Source: Angelakisella sp. | GTDB lineage: Bacteria; Bacillota; Clostridia; Oscillospirales; Ruminococcaceae | DNA length: 21,399 bases | Assembly (NCBI GenBank): GCA_022794295.1 | Contig: JAAWEO010000015.1 | Location: 1 to 21,399, forward strand | Reading direction: 5' to 3' | Shown here: positions 7,008 to 14,410 of the stretch, piece after piece | Position numbering within the stretch: the stretch's first letter is position 1 | How the letters are laid out: each line of letters starts with the position of its first letter | Translations under genes and position numbers: made by a program | Notes under the pieces: model-generated | What the model was told of the DNA's origin: nothing | Databases searched by the model: none | What the model saw: only the letters and a program-made list of their open reading frames with translations

Positions 7008-7865
7008 TCAGAACACCGGTACCACGGACACACCGTACTTTTCGGTGATGAACTTCCGGGTCTCCTCGCTGGTAAGGACCTTGACCAGGGCCTGGACAGC
7101 GGCGTCATTTTCCTTGCCGGGCTTTACCGCAACAATGTTGGCGAAGGTCTGGGCAGCCTCGGAGGCGGGATCCTCGGAGACCAGGATGGTATCGGCCAGC
7201 TCGGTGCCCACAGCGTAGTTGCCGTTGATGACACCAAAGTCGTGATCAGGCAGGGCCATGGGGACCTGAGCCGCCTCCACCTCGGTGATCTTCACGTTCT
7301 TGGGGTTGGCAGTGATGTCCTTAACGGTGGCGGCCAGACCCACCCCGTCCTTCAGGGTGATGATCCCCTGGGCGGCCAGAAGGTTCAGGGCCCGGGCCTC
7401 ATTGGTGGGGTCGTTGGGGACCACGATGGTGGCTCCGTCCTTCAGGGCATCCAGGGTGGCTGTTTTTCCGGGATAGATGCCGAGGGGCTCAAAGTGGATG
7501 GCCACGGCGGCAACCAGGTCGGTTTTGTTCTTCTGGTTGAAGTCGGTGAGATAGGGCTGGTGCTGGAAGTAGTTGGCGTCCATCTCCCCGTTGAAAACGG
7601 CGTTGTTGGGCATAATGTAGTCGGTGTACTCCACCACCTGAAGGTCAAAGCCCTCGGCAGCCATGGCGTCCTTTACCGAGGCAAGGATCTCGGCGTGGGG
7701 AGCGGGGGAGGCGGCGACCTTCAGCACGGGCAGCTGATTGCCGGCAGCGGCAGAGGTTTCCGGGGCGGTGGACGTGACGCTGGAGGAGGAGCCGGAGTTG
7801 TTTGCGCACCCCACAGCTCCCAGAGCCAGCAGCCCGGCGATTACAATGGCAAGAAATTTTTTCAT
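7008..7865 (-). CDS. metQ: Methionine ABC transporter substrate-binding lipoprotein
   Basis: MetQ captures methionine (D- or L-) outside the membrane and hands it to MetI. The 285-residue product starts with a lipoprotein signal MKKFLAIVIAGLLALGAVGC with the lipid-anchored Cys at 20, then a Ser-rich linker (about 22-33). The NlpA-family body shows ASPAPHAEIL (about 52-61), FNGEMDANYFQHQPYL (about 92-107), HFEPLGIYPG (about 126-135) and VVPNDPTNEARAL (about 148-160). GGAGGT-type ribosome site (AGGAGGT) lies before the ATG at 7865. It is the last gene of the operon metN-metI-metQ, 152 bases after metI, and the Met T-box upstream of metN supports methionine as substrate. The fold alone would not exclude another substrate. 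Confidence 0.93.
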   Translation of the reverse strand: MKKFLAIVIAGLLALGAVGCANNSGSSSSVTSTAPETSAAAGNQLPVLKVAASPAPHAEILASVKDAMAAEGFDLQVVEYTDYIMPNNAVFNGEMDANYFQHQPYLTDFNQKNKTDLVAAVAIHFEPLGIYPGKTATLDALKDGATIVVPNDPTNEARALNLLAAQGIITLKDGVGLAATVKDITANPKNVKITEVEAAQVPMALPDHDFGVINGNYAVGTELADTILVSEDPASEAAQTFANIVAVKPGKENDAAVQALVKVLTSEETRKFITEKYGVSVVPVF

Positions 7866-8017
7866 AAGTAGACCTCCTATAAAACTGGTTTTCTCTCATT
7901 TCATGGGGGTCTCAGCGGTTCCGCGGAGTTCCACTGGGGCCCTCGTCCAAAACGGCTTTTCATAAAGAAAAGCGGCCTTGGACCCTCCCCTCCCGGGCGG
8001 AAGAGGAGGCGAAAAGT

Positions 8018-8683
8018 TCAGCGGTTTTTGTCCACCTTGCGGACAATGAGGTTAAAAGCCAGCTGAATAAGCTGCACCAGCAGGATGATCAGAACCACGG
8101 TGACATTCATCACCGGGCGCTCGTACCGGTAGTAGCCGTAGTTGATGGCAACGGCCCCCAGGCCGCCGCCGCCAACCATCCCCGCCATAGCGATGTAGCC
8201 GATAATGGTAATGCTGGCAATAGCCATTCCCCGCAGAAGGGAGGGGAAGCTCTCCGGAAGAAGCACCTTCCAGATGATCTGAAAATTGGTGGCCCCCATG
8301 GCTCTGGCGCTTTCAATGACCCCGGCATCCAGCTCGTTAAAGGAGCTTTCTACCATCCGGGCGATAAAGGGGGCGGAGCCCACCACCAGGGGGAAGATGA
8401 CCCCCCGAGTGCCGGAAGCGGTGCCCATGATCAGGCGGGTGTAGGGGATCAGGAACAGGATCAGAATAATAAAGGGGACCGACCGGATGATATTGATGAT
8501 CCAGCCCACAATGGTGTTTACCACAGGGTTTTCACTAATGGAGCCATGGTCGGTGACATAGGCGATGACCCCCAGGGGGATCCCCAGCAGGTACCCGAAA
8601 AGGGTGGAGAGGAACACCATCAAAAGGGTTTCCCACAGGGCGGTGAGGATCAGCAAACCGTATTCAGAAACAAATTCCGCCAT
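8018..8683 (-). CDS. metI: Methionine ABC transporter permease
   Basis: MetI forms the membrane channel of the methionine importer. I place the start at the ATG 8683, where AAAGGAGGAAAGCTGAA precedes it; seven more in-frame residues upstream (from 8704) lie inside metN and behind the ribosome site. The metN stop TGA and this ATG are separated by one base, so translation is coupled. The 221-residue product has about five hydrophobic helices and the ATPase-coupling EAA-loop ESARAMGATNFQIIWKVLLP (about 124-143). MAGMVGGGGLGAVAINYGYY (about 166-185) is typical of MetI. Length agrees with the family (about 217-220). Confidence 0.94.
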   Translation of the reverse strand: MAEFVSEYGLLILTALWETLLMVFLSTLFGYLLGIPLGVIAYVTDHGSISENPVVNTIVGWIINIIRSVPFIILILFLIPYTRLIMGTASGTRGVIFPLVVGSAPFIARMVESSFNELDAGVIESARAMGATNFQIIWKVLLPESFPSLLRGMAIASITIIGYIAMAGMVGGGGLGAVAINYGYYRYERPVMNVTVVLIILLVQLIQLAFNLIVRKVDKNR

Positions 8684-8684
8684 T

Positions 8685-9431
8685 TCAGCTTTCCTCCTTT
8701 CCAAACAGCCTGCGGGTCACAGGGTGCATCTCGCTGTCCAGCACCTCGCCAATGGGGCCGTTGTCCACCAGGACGCCCCCTTCCAAAACGGCTACCTTGG
8801 TGCAGATTTTTCGGACCACGGCGATCTCGTGGGTGATGATAATAATGGTGACCCCCAGGCGGTGGTTGATATCCGACAGCAGCTCCAGAATGGACTGGGT
8901 GGTAAGGCTGTCCAGGGCGGAGGTGGGCTCGTCACAGAGGATAAGCCTGGGGTTGGTGGCCAGGGCCCTGGCGATGGCTACCCGCTGCTTTTGCCCGCCG
9001 GAAAGCTGGCTGGGGTAGGCAAGGGCCTTTTCGGTCAGGCCGGTGAGCTCCAGAAGCTCCGCCACCCTGCGCTTTGCCGCCTCCTTGTCGTACCCCCGGG
9101 ATAGGGTGAGGGGAAAGAGGATGTTCTGGGCCACCGTTTTCTGCATCAGCAGGTTATATCCCTGAAAGACGGTGCCGATGGTTTTGTAGTAGTCGATCTT
9201 CTCCCTGCCGGCCAGGGCGGCAAGATTCTTTCCCTCCACGGTGATGGTGCCGGAGGTAGGGGTGTCCAGCAGGCCGATCAGCCGGAGCATGGTGGACTTT
9301 CCCGCGCCGCTCATGCCGATGATGCCGTAAATGTCCCCGGCCTCCACCGTCAGGGAGATATCCCGCAGAACGCCCAGCCTGGTTTTATCGGGGTTGTCAA
9401 ATTCCTTGGTCAAGTGCGATATTTCGATCAT
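8685..9431 (-). CDS. metN: Methionine ABC transporter ATPase lacking the NIL domain
   Basis: MetN hydrolyses ATP to drive methionine import through MetI. The start is the ATG at 9431 with AAGGAGG upstream; the frame stays open to 9533 through the T-box terminator and is not translated there. The 248-residue product has Walker A GMSGAGKST (39-47), Q-loop Gln90, signature LSGGQ (143-147), Walker B LILCDE (163-168) and switch His201. It ends soon after the nucleotide-binding fold. Canonical MetN proteins are about 340 residues, with a C-terminal NIL (ACT-like) domain that binds methionine and inhibits transport. That domain is absent here, with no sign of a frameshift, because metI follows at once. 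Regulation may therefore rest on the T-box alone. Confidence 0.93.
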   Translation of the reverse strand: MIEISHLTKEFDNPDKTRLGVLRDISLTVEAGDIYGIIGMSGAGKSTMLRLIGLLDTPTSGTITVEGKNLAALAGREKIDYYKTIGTVFQGYNLLMQKTVAQNILFPLTLSRGYDKEAAKRRVAELLELTGLTEKALAYPSQLSGGQKQRVAIARALATNPRLILCDEPTSALDSLTTQSILELLSDINHRLGVTIIIITHEIAVVRKICTKVAVLEGGVLVDNGPIGEVLDSEMHPVTRRLFGKEES

Positions 9432-9460
9432 GGTATCTGCTTCCTCCTTGGCAGGCAAAT

Positions 9461-9786
9461 AAAAAAGCCTTCCGTCCCGTCCCCTTTTTTGGGGCAAGCA
9501 TAAGGACGAAGGCAAAGGCCTGCGTGTTACCACCTTATTTCACGGCTGCCTTGCGGCAGACCGCCTCTTCGGGTACGAATGAGATACCCTATCGCGTTAA
9601 CGGGCGAACCCCGTCACAGCCTGGGTCAGCGCCATCCGGATGGGGGATGTGCTGCCGTCGGTGCGCGGCTCCGAGGCCATTTTCAACCGGTCCAGTTTCC
9701 GTCCCTTTTCAGCTGCCGGGACTCTCTGTGGGATCTGGGAAGGTTCTACTCTCCTCTTCACAGCCTTTGATTTTTGTATGGGTGCT
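9461..9786 (-). ncRNA. T-box leader (methionine type) with terminator, upstream of metNIQ
   Basis: The leader senses uncharged tRNA and controls read-through into metN. On the minus strand I see the stem I motif AGGAGAGTAG (9746-9755) and a specifier region TTGAAAATGGCCTCGGAG with ATG (9678-9680) as likely methionine codon, followed by a purine. The T-box sequence AAGGTGGTAACACG (9523-9536) has TGGT able to pair with an ACCA tRNA end. A terminator GCCTTCGTCC...GGACGGAAGGC is followed by TTTTTT (9461-9513). The start is set from the promoter at 9787-9815. The class is sure from the T-box plus terminator; the specifier assignment is my reading and agrees with the downstream genes. Confidence 0.9.
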
Positions 9787-9815
9787 ATTATAACCTTCTT
9801 TTCCCGGAATGTCAA
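9787..9815 (-). promoter_or_regulatory. Promoter of the metNIQ operon
   Basis: On the minus strand a perfect TTGACA (9810-9815) and a perfect TATAAT (9787-9792) are 17 bases apart. A consensus promoter fits a gene set regulated by T-box attenuation rather than by an activator. Confidence 0.92.
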
Positions 9816-9930
9816 CACCCTTTTTCAGGGAATTGATCCCGATGGGGAAGGGGAGGGGGCTCTGCCGGGGATGACAGACAGAGAGGAGCTCCCGCGAGAG
9901 AGCCGGAGGAAGGGGCATTTTCAAGCATTC

Positions 9931-9945
9931 TATACGAATCGTATA
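9931..9945. promoter_or_regulatory. 15-base palindrome, candidate operator
   Basis: TATACGAATCGTATA is a perfect 7+1+7 inverted repeat in the A+T-rich gap between the divergent metN and DegV promoters. It lies about 60 bases upstream of the DegV -35 box and about 115 bases upstream of the metN -35 box. A dimeric repressor or activator site is plausible; the regulator is unknown. The remaining part of this gap (9816-9930 and 9946-10003) shows nothing else I can name, apart from an isolated TATAAT at 9963-9968 with no -35 box. Confidence 0.4.
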
Positions 9946-10003
9946 AAATGCGATCGGTTTTCTATAATTTGTCCCTTGTTTTCAAGATATTTGCGGCTTT
10001 CTC

Positions 10004-10032
10004 TTGACCCCAGGGGATTTTTCCTGTATGAT
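10004..10032 (+). promoter_or_regulatory. Promoter of the DegV gene
   Basis: TTGACC (10004-10009) and TATGAT (10027-10032) are 17 bases apart, each matching five of six consensus positions. The start codon follows 81 bases after the -10 box. Confidence 0.8.
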
Positions 10033-10113
10033 ATGTGATAAGACATAGTATTGAAAACCACATTGAAAATCAAGAAGCCGTTCCGCTTCGGCTTTGGAAA
10101 GAGGTGCCCTGTT

Positions 10114-10956
10114 ATGACCTGGAAAATTGCTGCCGACAGCTCCTGTGATATCCGCGGGGGGATCGAGTCCCTGCCCGGTCTCTCCTTTGACATTGTTCCC
10201 CTGAAAATCCGTGTAGGGATCGAGGAATTCACCGACGACTGCCAGCTGGACCTGGCTGCCATGAAGAAGGCGCTGGCGGGGTTTGATGGTCCCACCTCCT
10301 CCGCCTGCCCCAGCCCCGATGAATGGGCCAGGGCCTTTGAGGATGCGGACTGTTCCGTGGCGGTCACCATGACCAGCGCCCTCAGCGGGACCTTTAACAG
10401 TGCTGTGGTGGGCCGCCGGATGGCCCTGGAGAAGGACCCAGGTAAAAAGATCCTGGTGCTGGATACCAGGTCCACAGGGGGACAGATGGTTCTGGTTGTC
10501 AAAAAGGTGCGGGAGCTGATCGCCCAGGGGCTTTCCTTCGAGGAGGTTGCCCGTCAGGCGGTGGCCTACAACCGGGAGCTTCACCTTCTTTTCACCCTGT
10601 CCACCTTTGACAACCTGGTGAAAAACGGGCGGATGAACAAGCTGGTGGGGATCGTTGCCAGCAAGCTGGGGATCCGCATTGTGGCGGAGGCCTCCCCGGA
10701 GGGCAAGATCGAGGTCCTGTACAAGATCAGGGGCCAAAGCCGCGCCCTGAGCACCCTGGTGGCAGAGATGAAGCGCCGCAAGCCGGACCTGGGAAAGGGC
10801 GAGGTCGTCGTCTCCCACTGCAACAATGCCCTGGGGGCAAGGTATCTCCAGGAGGAGATCGAAAAAGCTTTCCCGGAGGCCCGGATCACCATAATGGAGA
10901 CCCAGGGTCTCACCTCCTATTACGCCGAGGAAACGGGGATCCTGGTAGCGTATTAA
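10114..10956 (+). CDS. DegV-family fatty-acid-binding protein (FakB-like)
   Basis: DegV proteins bind one long-chain fatty acid; in Firmicutes the FakB members present it to the kinase FakA, which makes acyl-phosphate for lipid synthesis. The ATG at 10114 lies behind AAAGAGGTG; the frame is open to a TTG at 10051 but the extra residues are not family-like. The 280-residue product has the N-terminal ADSSCD (7-12), the TSSACPSPDEW block (about 61-71), VTMTSALSGTFNSA (about 84-97) with the fatty-acid carboxylate loop, LVLDTRSTGGQMVLV (about 114-128), and KNGRMNKLVG. Length agrees with the family (about 280). No FakA gene is in the window. It has its own promoter; the cutC-type gene follows 91 bases later. 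Confidence 0.92.
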   Translation: MTWKIAADSSCDIRGGIESLPGLSFDIVPLKIRVGIEEFTDDCQLDLAAMKKALAGFDGPTSSACPSPDEWARAFEDADCSVAVTMTSALSGTFNSAVVGRRMALEKDPGKKILVLDTRSTGGQMVLVVKKVRELIAQGLSFEEVARQAVAYNRELHLLFTLSTFDNLVKNGRMNKLVGIVASKLGIRIVAEASPEGKIEVLYKIRGQSRALSTLVAEMKRRKPDLGKGEVVVSHCNNALGARYLQEEIEKAFPEARITIMETQGLTSYYAEETGILVAY

Positions 10957-11047
10957 ACAGCTGTAACGATGCAGGAGCCATCCCGGTGTCTGATAGGGTA
11001 CAGCCCCAAACTCCCCCCATTACAGCAGGAAGGACAGGTGCGGCAGG

Positions 11048-11800
11048 ATGGGCAGAATTCTTTTGGAGGTTTGCTGCGGCAGCGCGGACGATGTGATCCA
11101 GGCATACCGGGCCGGTGCCAGCCGGGTGGAGCTGAACAGCGACCTGTTCCACGGCGGGCTGACCCCCACCCTGGGGGAGCTGATCGTGGCCAAACGGGAA
11201 ACCGGCATGCAGATCATGGCCATGGTGCGCCCCAGGGAGGGCGGCTTCTGTTACACCGAGGGGGAGTTTGCCACGGCGGTGGAGGATGCAAAGCTGCTCC
11301 TGGCCCACGGGGCGGACGGGCTGGTGTTCGGGTTTCTTCACCAGGACGGGACCCTGGACCGGGAGCGGACCCGGGTCTTGGCCGGGCTGGCCCAGGCCGC
11401 GGGCAAGGAGAGCGTATTCCACCGGGCCATTGATGTGGTCCCCGACTGGCCCGCGGCCCTGGACCAGCTGATCTCCCTGGGGATCACCCGGGTCCTCACC
11501 AGCGGGCAGGAGGCGGATGTATCCCTGGGGACCGATACCGTCCGGGAGATGATCCGGTACGCAGGGGGACGCATCCAGATCTTGCCGGGGGCGGGCATCA
11601 CCGCCCGGAACATGGACCGGATCATCGCCGAAACCGGGTGCAGCCAGATCCACCTGGCCGCCCATAAGATCCAGTGGGATACCTCGGTCAATAACAACCG
11701 TGCCATCTATTATGGCGGGGCGCTCTATCCCCCGGAGGACCGGTTCCAGGTGATCGACAGCGATTATATTGGCAGTATGGTAAAGCGACTGCCGGATTAA
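11048..11800 (+). CDS. cutC: CutC-family protein
   Basis: This is a TIM-barrel protein of the CutC family (PF03932), named for copper homeostasis in E. coli. The role in copper handling is contested and the catalytic activity, if any, is unknown. The 250-residue product shows LLEVCCGSADDV (about 5-16), GASRVELNSDLFHGGLTPTL (about 23-42), MVRPREGGFCYTEGEF (about 58-73), FHRAIDVVPDW (about 124-134), GITRVLTSGQEADVSLGTD (about 144-162) and LPGAGITARN (about 179-188). These blocks match the family in order and length. The ATG at 11048 has only an AGG-rich upstream stretch (AGGAAGG, rather far), so the start rests on similarity. It ends the DegV-cutC unit with a strong terminator. Confidence 0.9.
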   Translation: MGRILLEVCCGSADDVIQAYRAGASRVELNSDLFHGGLTPTLGELIVAKRETGMQIMAMVRPREGGFCYTEGEFATAVEDAKLLLAHGADGLVFGFLHQDGTLDRERTRVLAGLAQAAGKESVFHRAIDVVPDWPAALDQLISLGITRVLTSGQEADVSLGTDTVREMIRYAGGRIQILPGAGITARNMDRIIAETGCSQIHLAAHKIQWDTSVNNNRAIYYGGALYPPEDRFQVIDSDYIGSMVKRLPD

Positions 11801-11845
11801 GGCTGTATTTGGCAGTATTCCCCAGGACATTTGGCGATTCTTTTT

Positions 11846-11880
11846 GCCCCCCGGGAGCCAGTTGGCTGGGGGGCTTTTTT
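11846..11880 (+). terminator. Intrinsic terminator after cutC
   Basis: GCCCCCC at 11846 pairs with GGGGGGC ending at 11874, with an inner AGCCA/TGGCT pairing, and is followed by TTTTTT. Confidence 0.85.
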
Positions 11881-12000
11881 CTTTTGCCCCGGTTCCCGTT
11901 TAAAACCGGGCAGCGGTGTTTTTCTCTGAAAAGACAGCCGGGACTGGCCGGTTTTCCTCCTTTTTCTGCATAGGAATAAAGGAGAAAGGAGTGACCGACC

Positions 12001-12717
12001 ATGTATCTCAGCCTTGTATGGGCAGCCCTTTGCGACCTGCTGTATTTTGCCCTTCATGTCACCTGCTCCGGCACCTTCCCCAAGCCCCTCTCCTCCCGCC
12101 AGGAGCGGGAGTGCCTTCTCCGCATCCGCCAGGGGGACCCAGAGGCAAAGAACCAGCTGATCGAGCACAACCTCCGGCTGGTGGCGCACATTGTGAAAAA
12201 GTACTACGCCGTTTCCGGAGAACAGGAGGATCTGATCTCCATTGGAACCATCGGGCTGATCAAGGCAGCTTCCACCTTCGATTACGAGAAATCGCGGAAG
12301 TTTTCTACCTATGCGAGCAAGTGTATTGAAAATGAAATCCTCATGCACTTTCGCTCCCGCCGCAAATCCGCCTCCGATGTCAGCCTCAGCGACCCGGTGG
12401 ACACCGACCGGGAGGGGAATAACCTGACCCTGATGGATATTATGAGCGAGGAGATCGATATGGTGGGACAGATCGATCTCCAGCTGAAGGCCGCCCAGCT
12501 GCGGCAGTATATTGAATCCTTCCTGGATGACCGGGAACGGGAGATCATCGCCCTGCGGTACGGCCTGGGGGGAAAAAAGCCCCTCACCCAGCGGGAGGTG
12601 GCAAAGCGGCTGGGGATTTCCCGCTCCTATGTGAGCCGCATCGAAAAAAAGGCCGTGGAGGTGCTCCGGCAGCAGTTTATGGTCAGCTCCCCCGGGGAAT
12701 TCCAGGAGGGGGCATAG
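12001..12717 (+). CDS. sigK: Sporulation sigma factor sigma-K precursor
   Basis: Sigma-K directs late mother-cell transcription during endospore formation. The ATG at 12001 follows AAAGGAGAAAGGAG. The 238-residue product starts with a hydrophobic pro-sequence (MYLSLVWAALCDLLYFALHV, 1-20) that tethers the precursor to membrane until cleaved by SpoIVFB. Then FPKPLSS, LIEHNLRLVAHIVKKYY (about 53-69, region 2.1), EDLISIGTIGLIKAASTFD (about 76-94, region 2.2), FSTYASKCIENEILMHFRSR (101-120, regions 2.3-2.4) and DVSLSDPVDTDREGN follow. Region 4 has LTQREVAKRLGISRSYVSRI (about 195-214) as helix-turn-helix. The order matches sigma-K rather than sigma-E. It is intact here, so no skin-type element interrupts it. 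It is monocistronic; I found no convincing sporulation-type promoter. Confidence 0.93.
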   Translation: MYLSLVWAALCDLLYFALHVTCSGTFPKPLSSRQERECLLRIRQGDPEAKNQLIEHNLRLVAHIVKKYYAVSGEQEDLISIGTIGLIKAASTFDYEKSRKFSTYASKCIENEILMHFRSRRKSASDVSLSDPVDTDREGNNLTLMDIMSEEIDMVGQIDLQLKAAQLRQYIESFLDDREREIIALRYGLGGKKPLTQREVAKRLGISRSYVSRIEKKAVEVLRQQFMVSSPGEFQEGA

Positions 12718-12791
12718 GGGAAGCCCCTCAAGGACCGCCATCGGGGCAAGCTGTATGCCTGCGCCCCTTCCAGCCCATAGCTGGAGAAGCT

Positions 12792-12822
12792 GCCCCGGTC
12801 TGCCGTGCAGCGGGGCCTTTCC
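12792..12822 (+). terminator. Weak terminator candidate after sigK
   Basis: GCCCCG and CGGGGC (12792-12797, 12811-12816) can pair around a 13-base loop that itself holds CTG/CAG, followed by CTTTCCT. The T run is poor, so this is tentative. Confidence 0.35.
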
Positions 12823-12833
12823 TGCCATAAAAC

Positions 12834-12872
12834 CGGCCAGCCCTCCGGAGAAGCCTGCCGGGGGACTGGCCG
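12834..12872 (-). terminator. Terminator candidate after the GH13 gene
   Basis: CGGCCAG (12834-12840) pairs with CTGGCCG (12866-12872), and the inner CCTCCGG and CCGGGGG nearly pair as well. On the minus strand GGTTTTAT follows the stem. It lies about 70 bases beyond the GH13 stop codon. Confidence 0.5.
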
Positions 12873-12943
12873 ATAGGATTGTGTATGGTAGAGGTGTGCC
12901 TGCCGGGAAAAGCCCCGTTCAGGCGGTGCGCCAGGAGTCGCGG

Positions 12944-14296
12944 TTATCTTACAGCGATCAGCCGGCTTTCATTGGGGGCCAGACCAAGGTGCAGAAAGCC
13001 ATCTCCGGCCGGCACCGTTTCGCCCCGTACCAGGTCAAAGCAGCTTCTGCCCTGGACCGGCAGGCGAATGGAGACCGAAGCCTCTTTCTCGTCGTTGTTC
13101 ACAGCCACAATAACTCCCTCCTCCCCCAGGAGCCGGGCAAAAGCGTACTGGCGGTTGGTCAGCAAAAGCTCCTGGTAGCGGCCGGAAACAAGGGCGGGTT
13201 GCTCCCTGCGGATCCGTCCCAATGTCCGGATCCAGTCCAAAAGCCCGGCGTCAGGTACTCTTTCCAGTGCACTTTTCAGGTCGACCGCCGGGCGGAGGGG
13301 ATCGTCGCTGCCCCCCTCCTTTCGCCCCTGGATCCCCCATTCGGACCCGTAGTAGATGGACGGGATCCCGGGGAGGGTGAACAGCAGGGTGTGTACCGGG
13401 TAAATATGCCCCGGCACCTTCAGCTTGGATGCGATCCGGTCCACGTCGTGGTTGTCAACAAAGGAGTAAAGCTTCATCCCCCTGTAAATGCCGCCGTTCT
13501 GGTCAAATTCCCGGCGGATGGTGTGTGCGATCTCAAAATAGTTGTGGTCGTTATGGCCGGAATACAGCCCCTTGTGCAGCTCGTAATTTGTGACGCTGTC
13601 CAGCTTATCACTGCTGACATAACGGCTGTAGTCCCCATGGATCACCTCGCCCATCAGCCAGAAATCCGCCTTCTTTTCGTCCACACACCGGCGCATCTCC
13701 TGCAAAAAGGAGGGGTCCAGACAGTCGGCGCAATCCAGGCGGATGCCATCGATGTCAAACCGGTCGATCCAGAACCGGATCACCTCCAGGATGTAGTCCC
13801 GCACCCCCCGCTCCCAATAGTTCAGGTTTACCAGCTCAAAGCAGTTCCTCCATGCCTCGTACCCGAAGCCATCATTGTAGGGGGAGTTCCAGCCGAAATT
13901 CAGGCCCTTGTACCAGGAGCAGTAGGGGGAGCCCTGCCGGTTTTTTTGAATATCCTGAAAGGCGAAAAACTCCCGGCCGGTGTGGTTAAAGACACCATCC
14001 ACCACCACCCGGATGTTTCTCCCGTGGGCGGCCTGTACAAAGCGGGCAAAATCCTCGTTGTCCCCCAGGCGGCGGTCCACCATCCGGTAGTCCCTGGTGT
14101 CATAGCCGTGGGAGGTGGATTCGAACAGGGGCCCGATATAGACCGCCGTGCACCCCAGGGAGGCAATATGGGGCAGCCATTCCTCCAGCTCGCCAAAGCG
14201 GTGGACCACCTGGGTCCCTTCATTTCTTCTGGGGGCTCCTGTCATGCCAATGGGATACATATGGTAAAATACCGCTTCCTCAAACCATTTCCCCAT
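12944..14296 (-). CDS. Intracellular GH13 (alpha-amylase family) glycosidase
   Basis: This enzyme cleaves or transfers alpha-glucosidic bonds in maltodextrins or related sugars. The ATG at 14296 has GGAGAG upstream. The 450-residue product has the GH13 motifs in order: I, DGVFNH (100-105); II, GIRLDCAD (184-191) with nucleophile Asp188; III, GEVIH (216-220) with acid/base Glu217; IV, FVDNHD (279-284) with Asp284. An insertion with NRQGSPYCSWYKGLNFGWNS (about 119-138) follows region I and resembles that of small cyclomaltodextrinase-like members. There is no signal peptide, so it acts in the cytoplasm on imported oligosaccharides. The exact specificity cannot be read. No transporter adjoins. 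It lies 114 bases downstream of the foreign-looking gene and is transcribed in the same direction; a promoter in that gap is not evident. Confidence 0.92.
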   Translation of the reverse strand: MGKWFEEAVFYHMYPIGMTGAPRRNEGTQVVHRFGELEEWLPHIASLGCTAVYIGPLFESTSHGYDTRDYRMVDRRLGDNEDFARFVQAAHGRNIRVVVDGVFNHTGREFFAFQDIQKNRQGSPYCSWYKGLNFGWNSPYNDGFGYEAWRNCFELVNLNYWERGVRDYILEVIRFWIDRFDIDGIRLDCADCLDPSFLQEMRRCVDEKKADFWLMGEVIHGDYSRYVSSDKLDSVTNYELHKGLYSGHNDHNYFEIAHTIRREFDQNGGIYRGMKLYSFVDNHDVDRIASKLKVPGHIYPVHTLLFTLPGIPSIYYGSEWGIQGRKEGGSDDPLRPAVDLKSALERVPDAGLLDWIRTLGRIRREQPALVSGRYQELLLTNRQYAFARLLGEEGVIVAVNNDEKEASVSIRLPVQGRSCFDLVRGETVPAGDGFLHLGLAPNESRLIAVR

Positions 14297-14410
14297 GGGA
14301 TCACTCTCCTTGATCTTGTATTTTTGAAATAGGCTGTGCGGCGTGCTCCAAAAGTGATGGCTCCCGGACCGGCGCGCCGGGAAAAATTTACTCCCGAAGC
14401 TGGAAGCTGT

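Noticed and set aside
9963..9968. A perfect TATAAT upstream of the DegV promoter as a second promoter.
   Set aside because: No -35-like hexamer lies 16-18 bases upstream; the better promoter is at 10004-10032.
11970..11979. CATAGGAATA before sigK as a sporulation-type (sigma-E or sigma-K) -10 box.
   Set aside because: The spacing does not fit the CATANNNTA pattern, no matching -35 box is visible, and it is almost inside the ribosome site.
12755..14332. A 525-residue plus-strand open frame opposite the GH13 gene.
   Set aside because: It is antisense to a frame with all four GH13 motifs and shows no protein family features of its own.
14321..14346. A possible third repeat copy: TTTTTGAAATAGGCT followed by GCGGCGTGC.
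   Set aside because: Both words occur in the 37-base repeat but in swapped order and with an insertion, so chance is as likely as relation.
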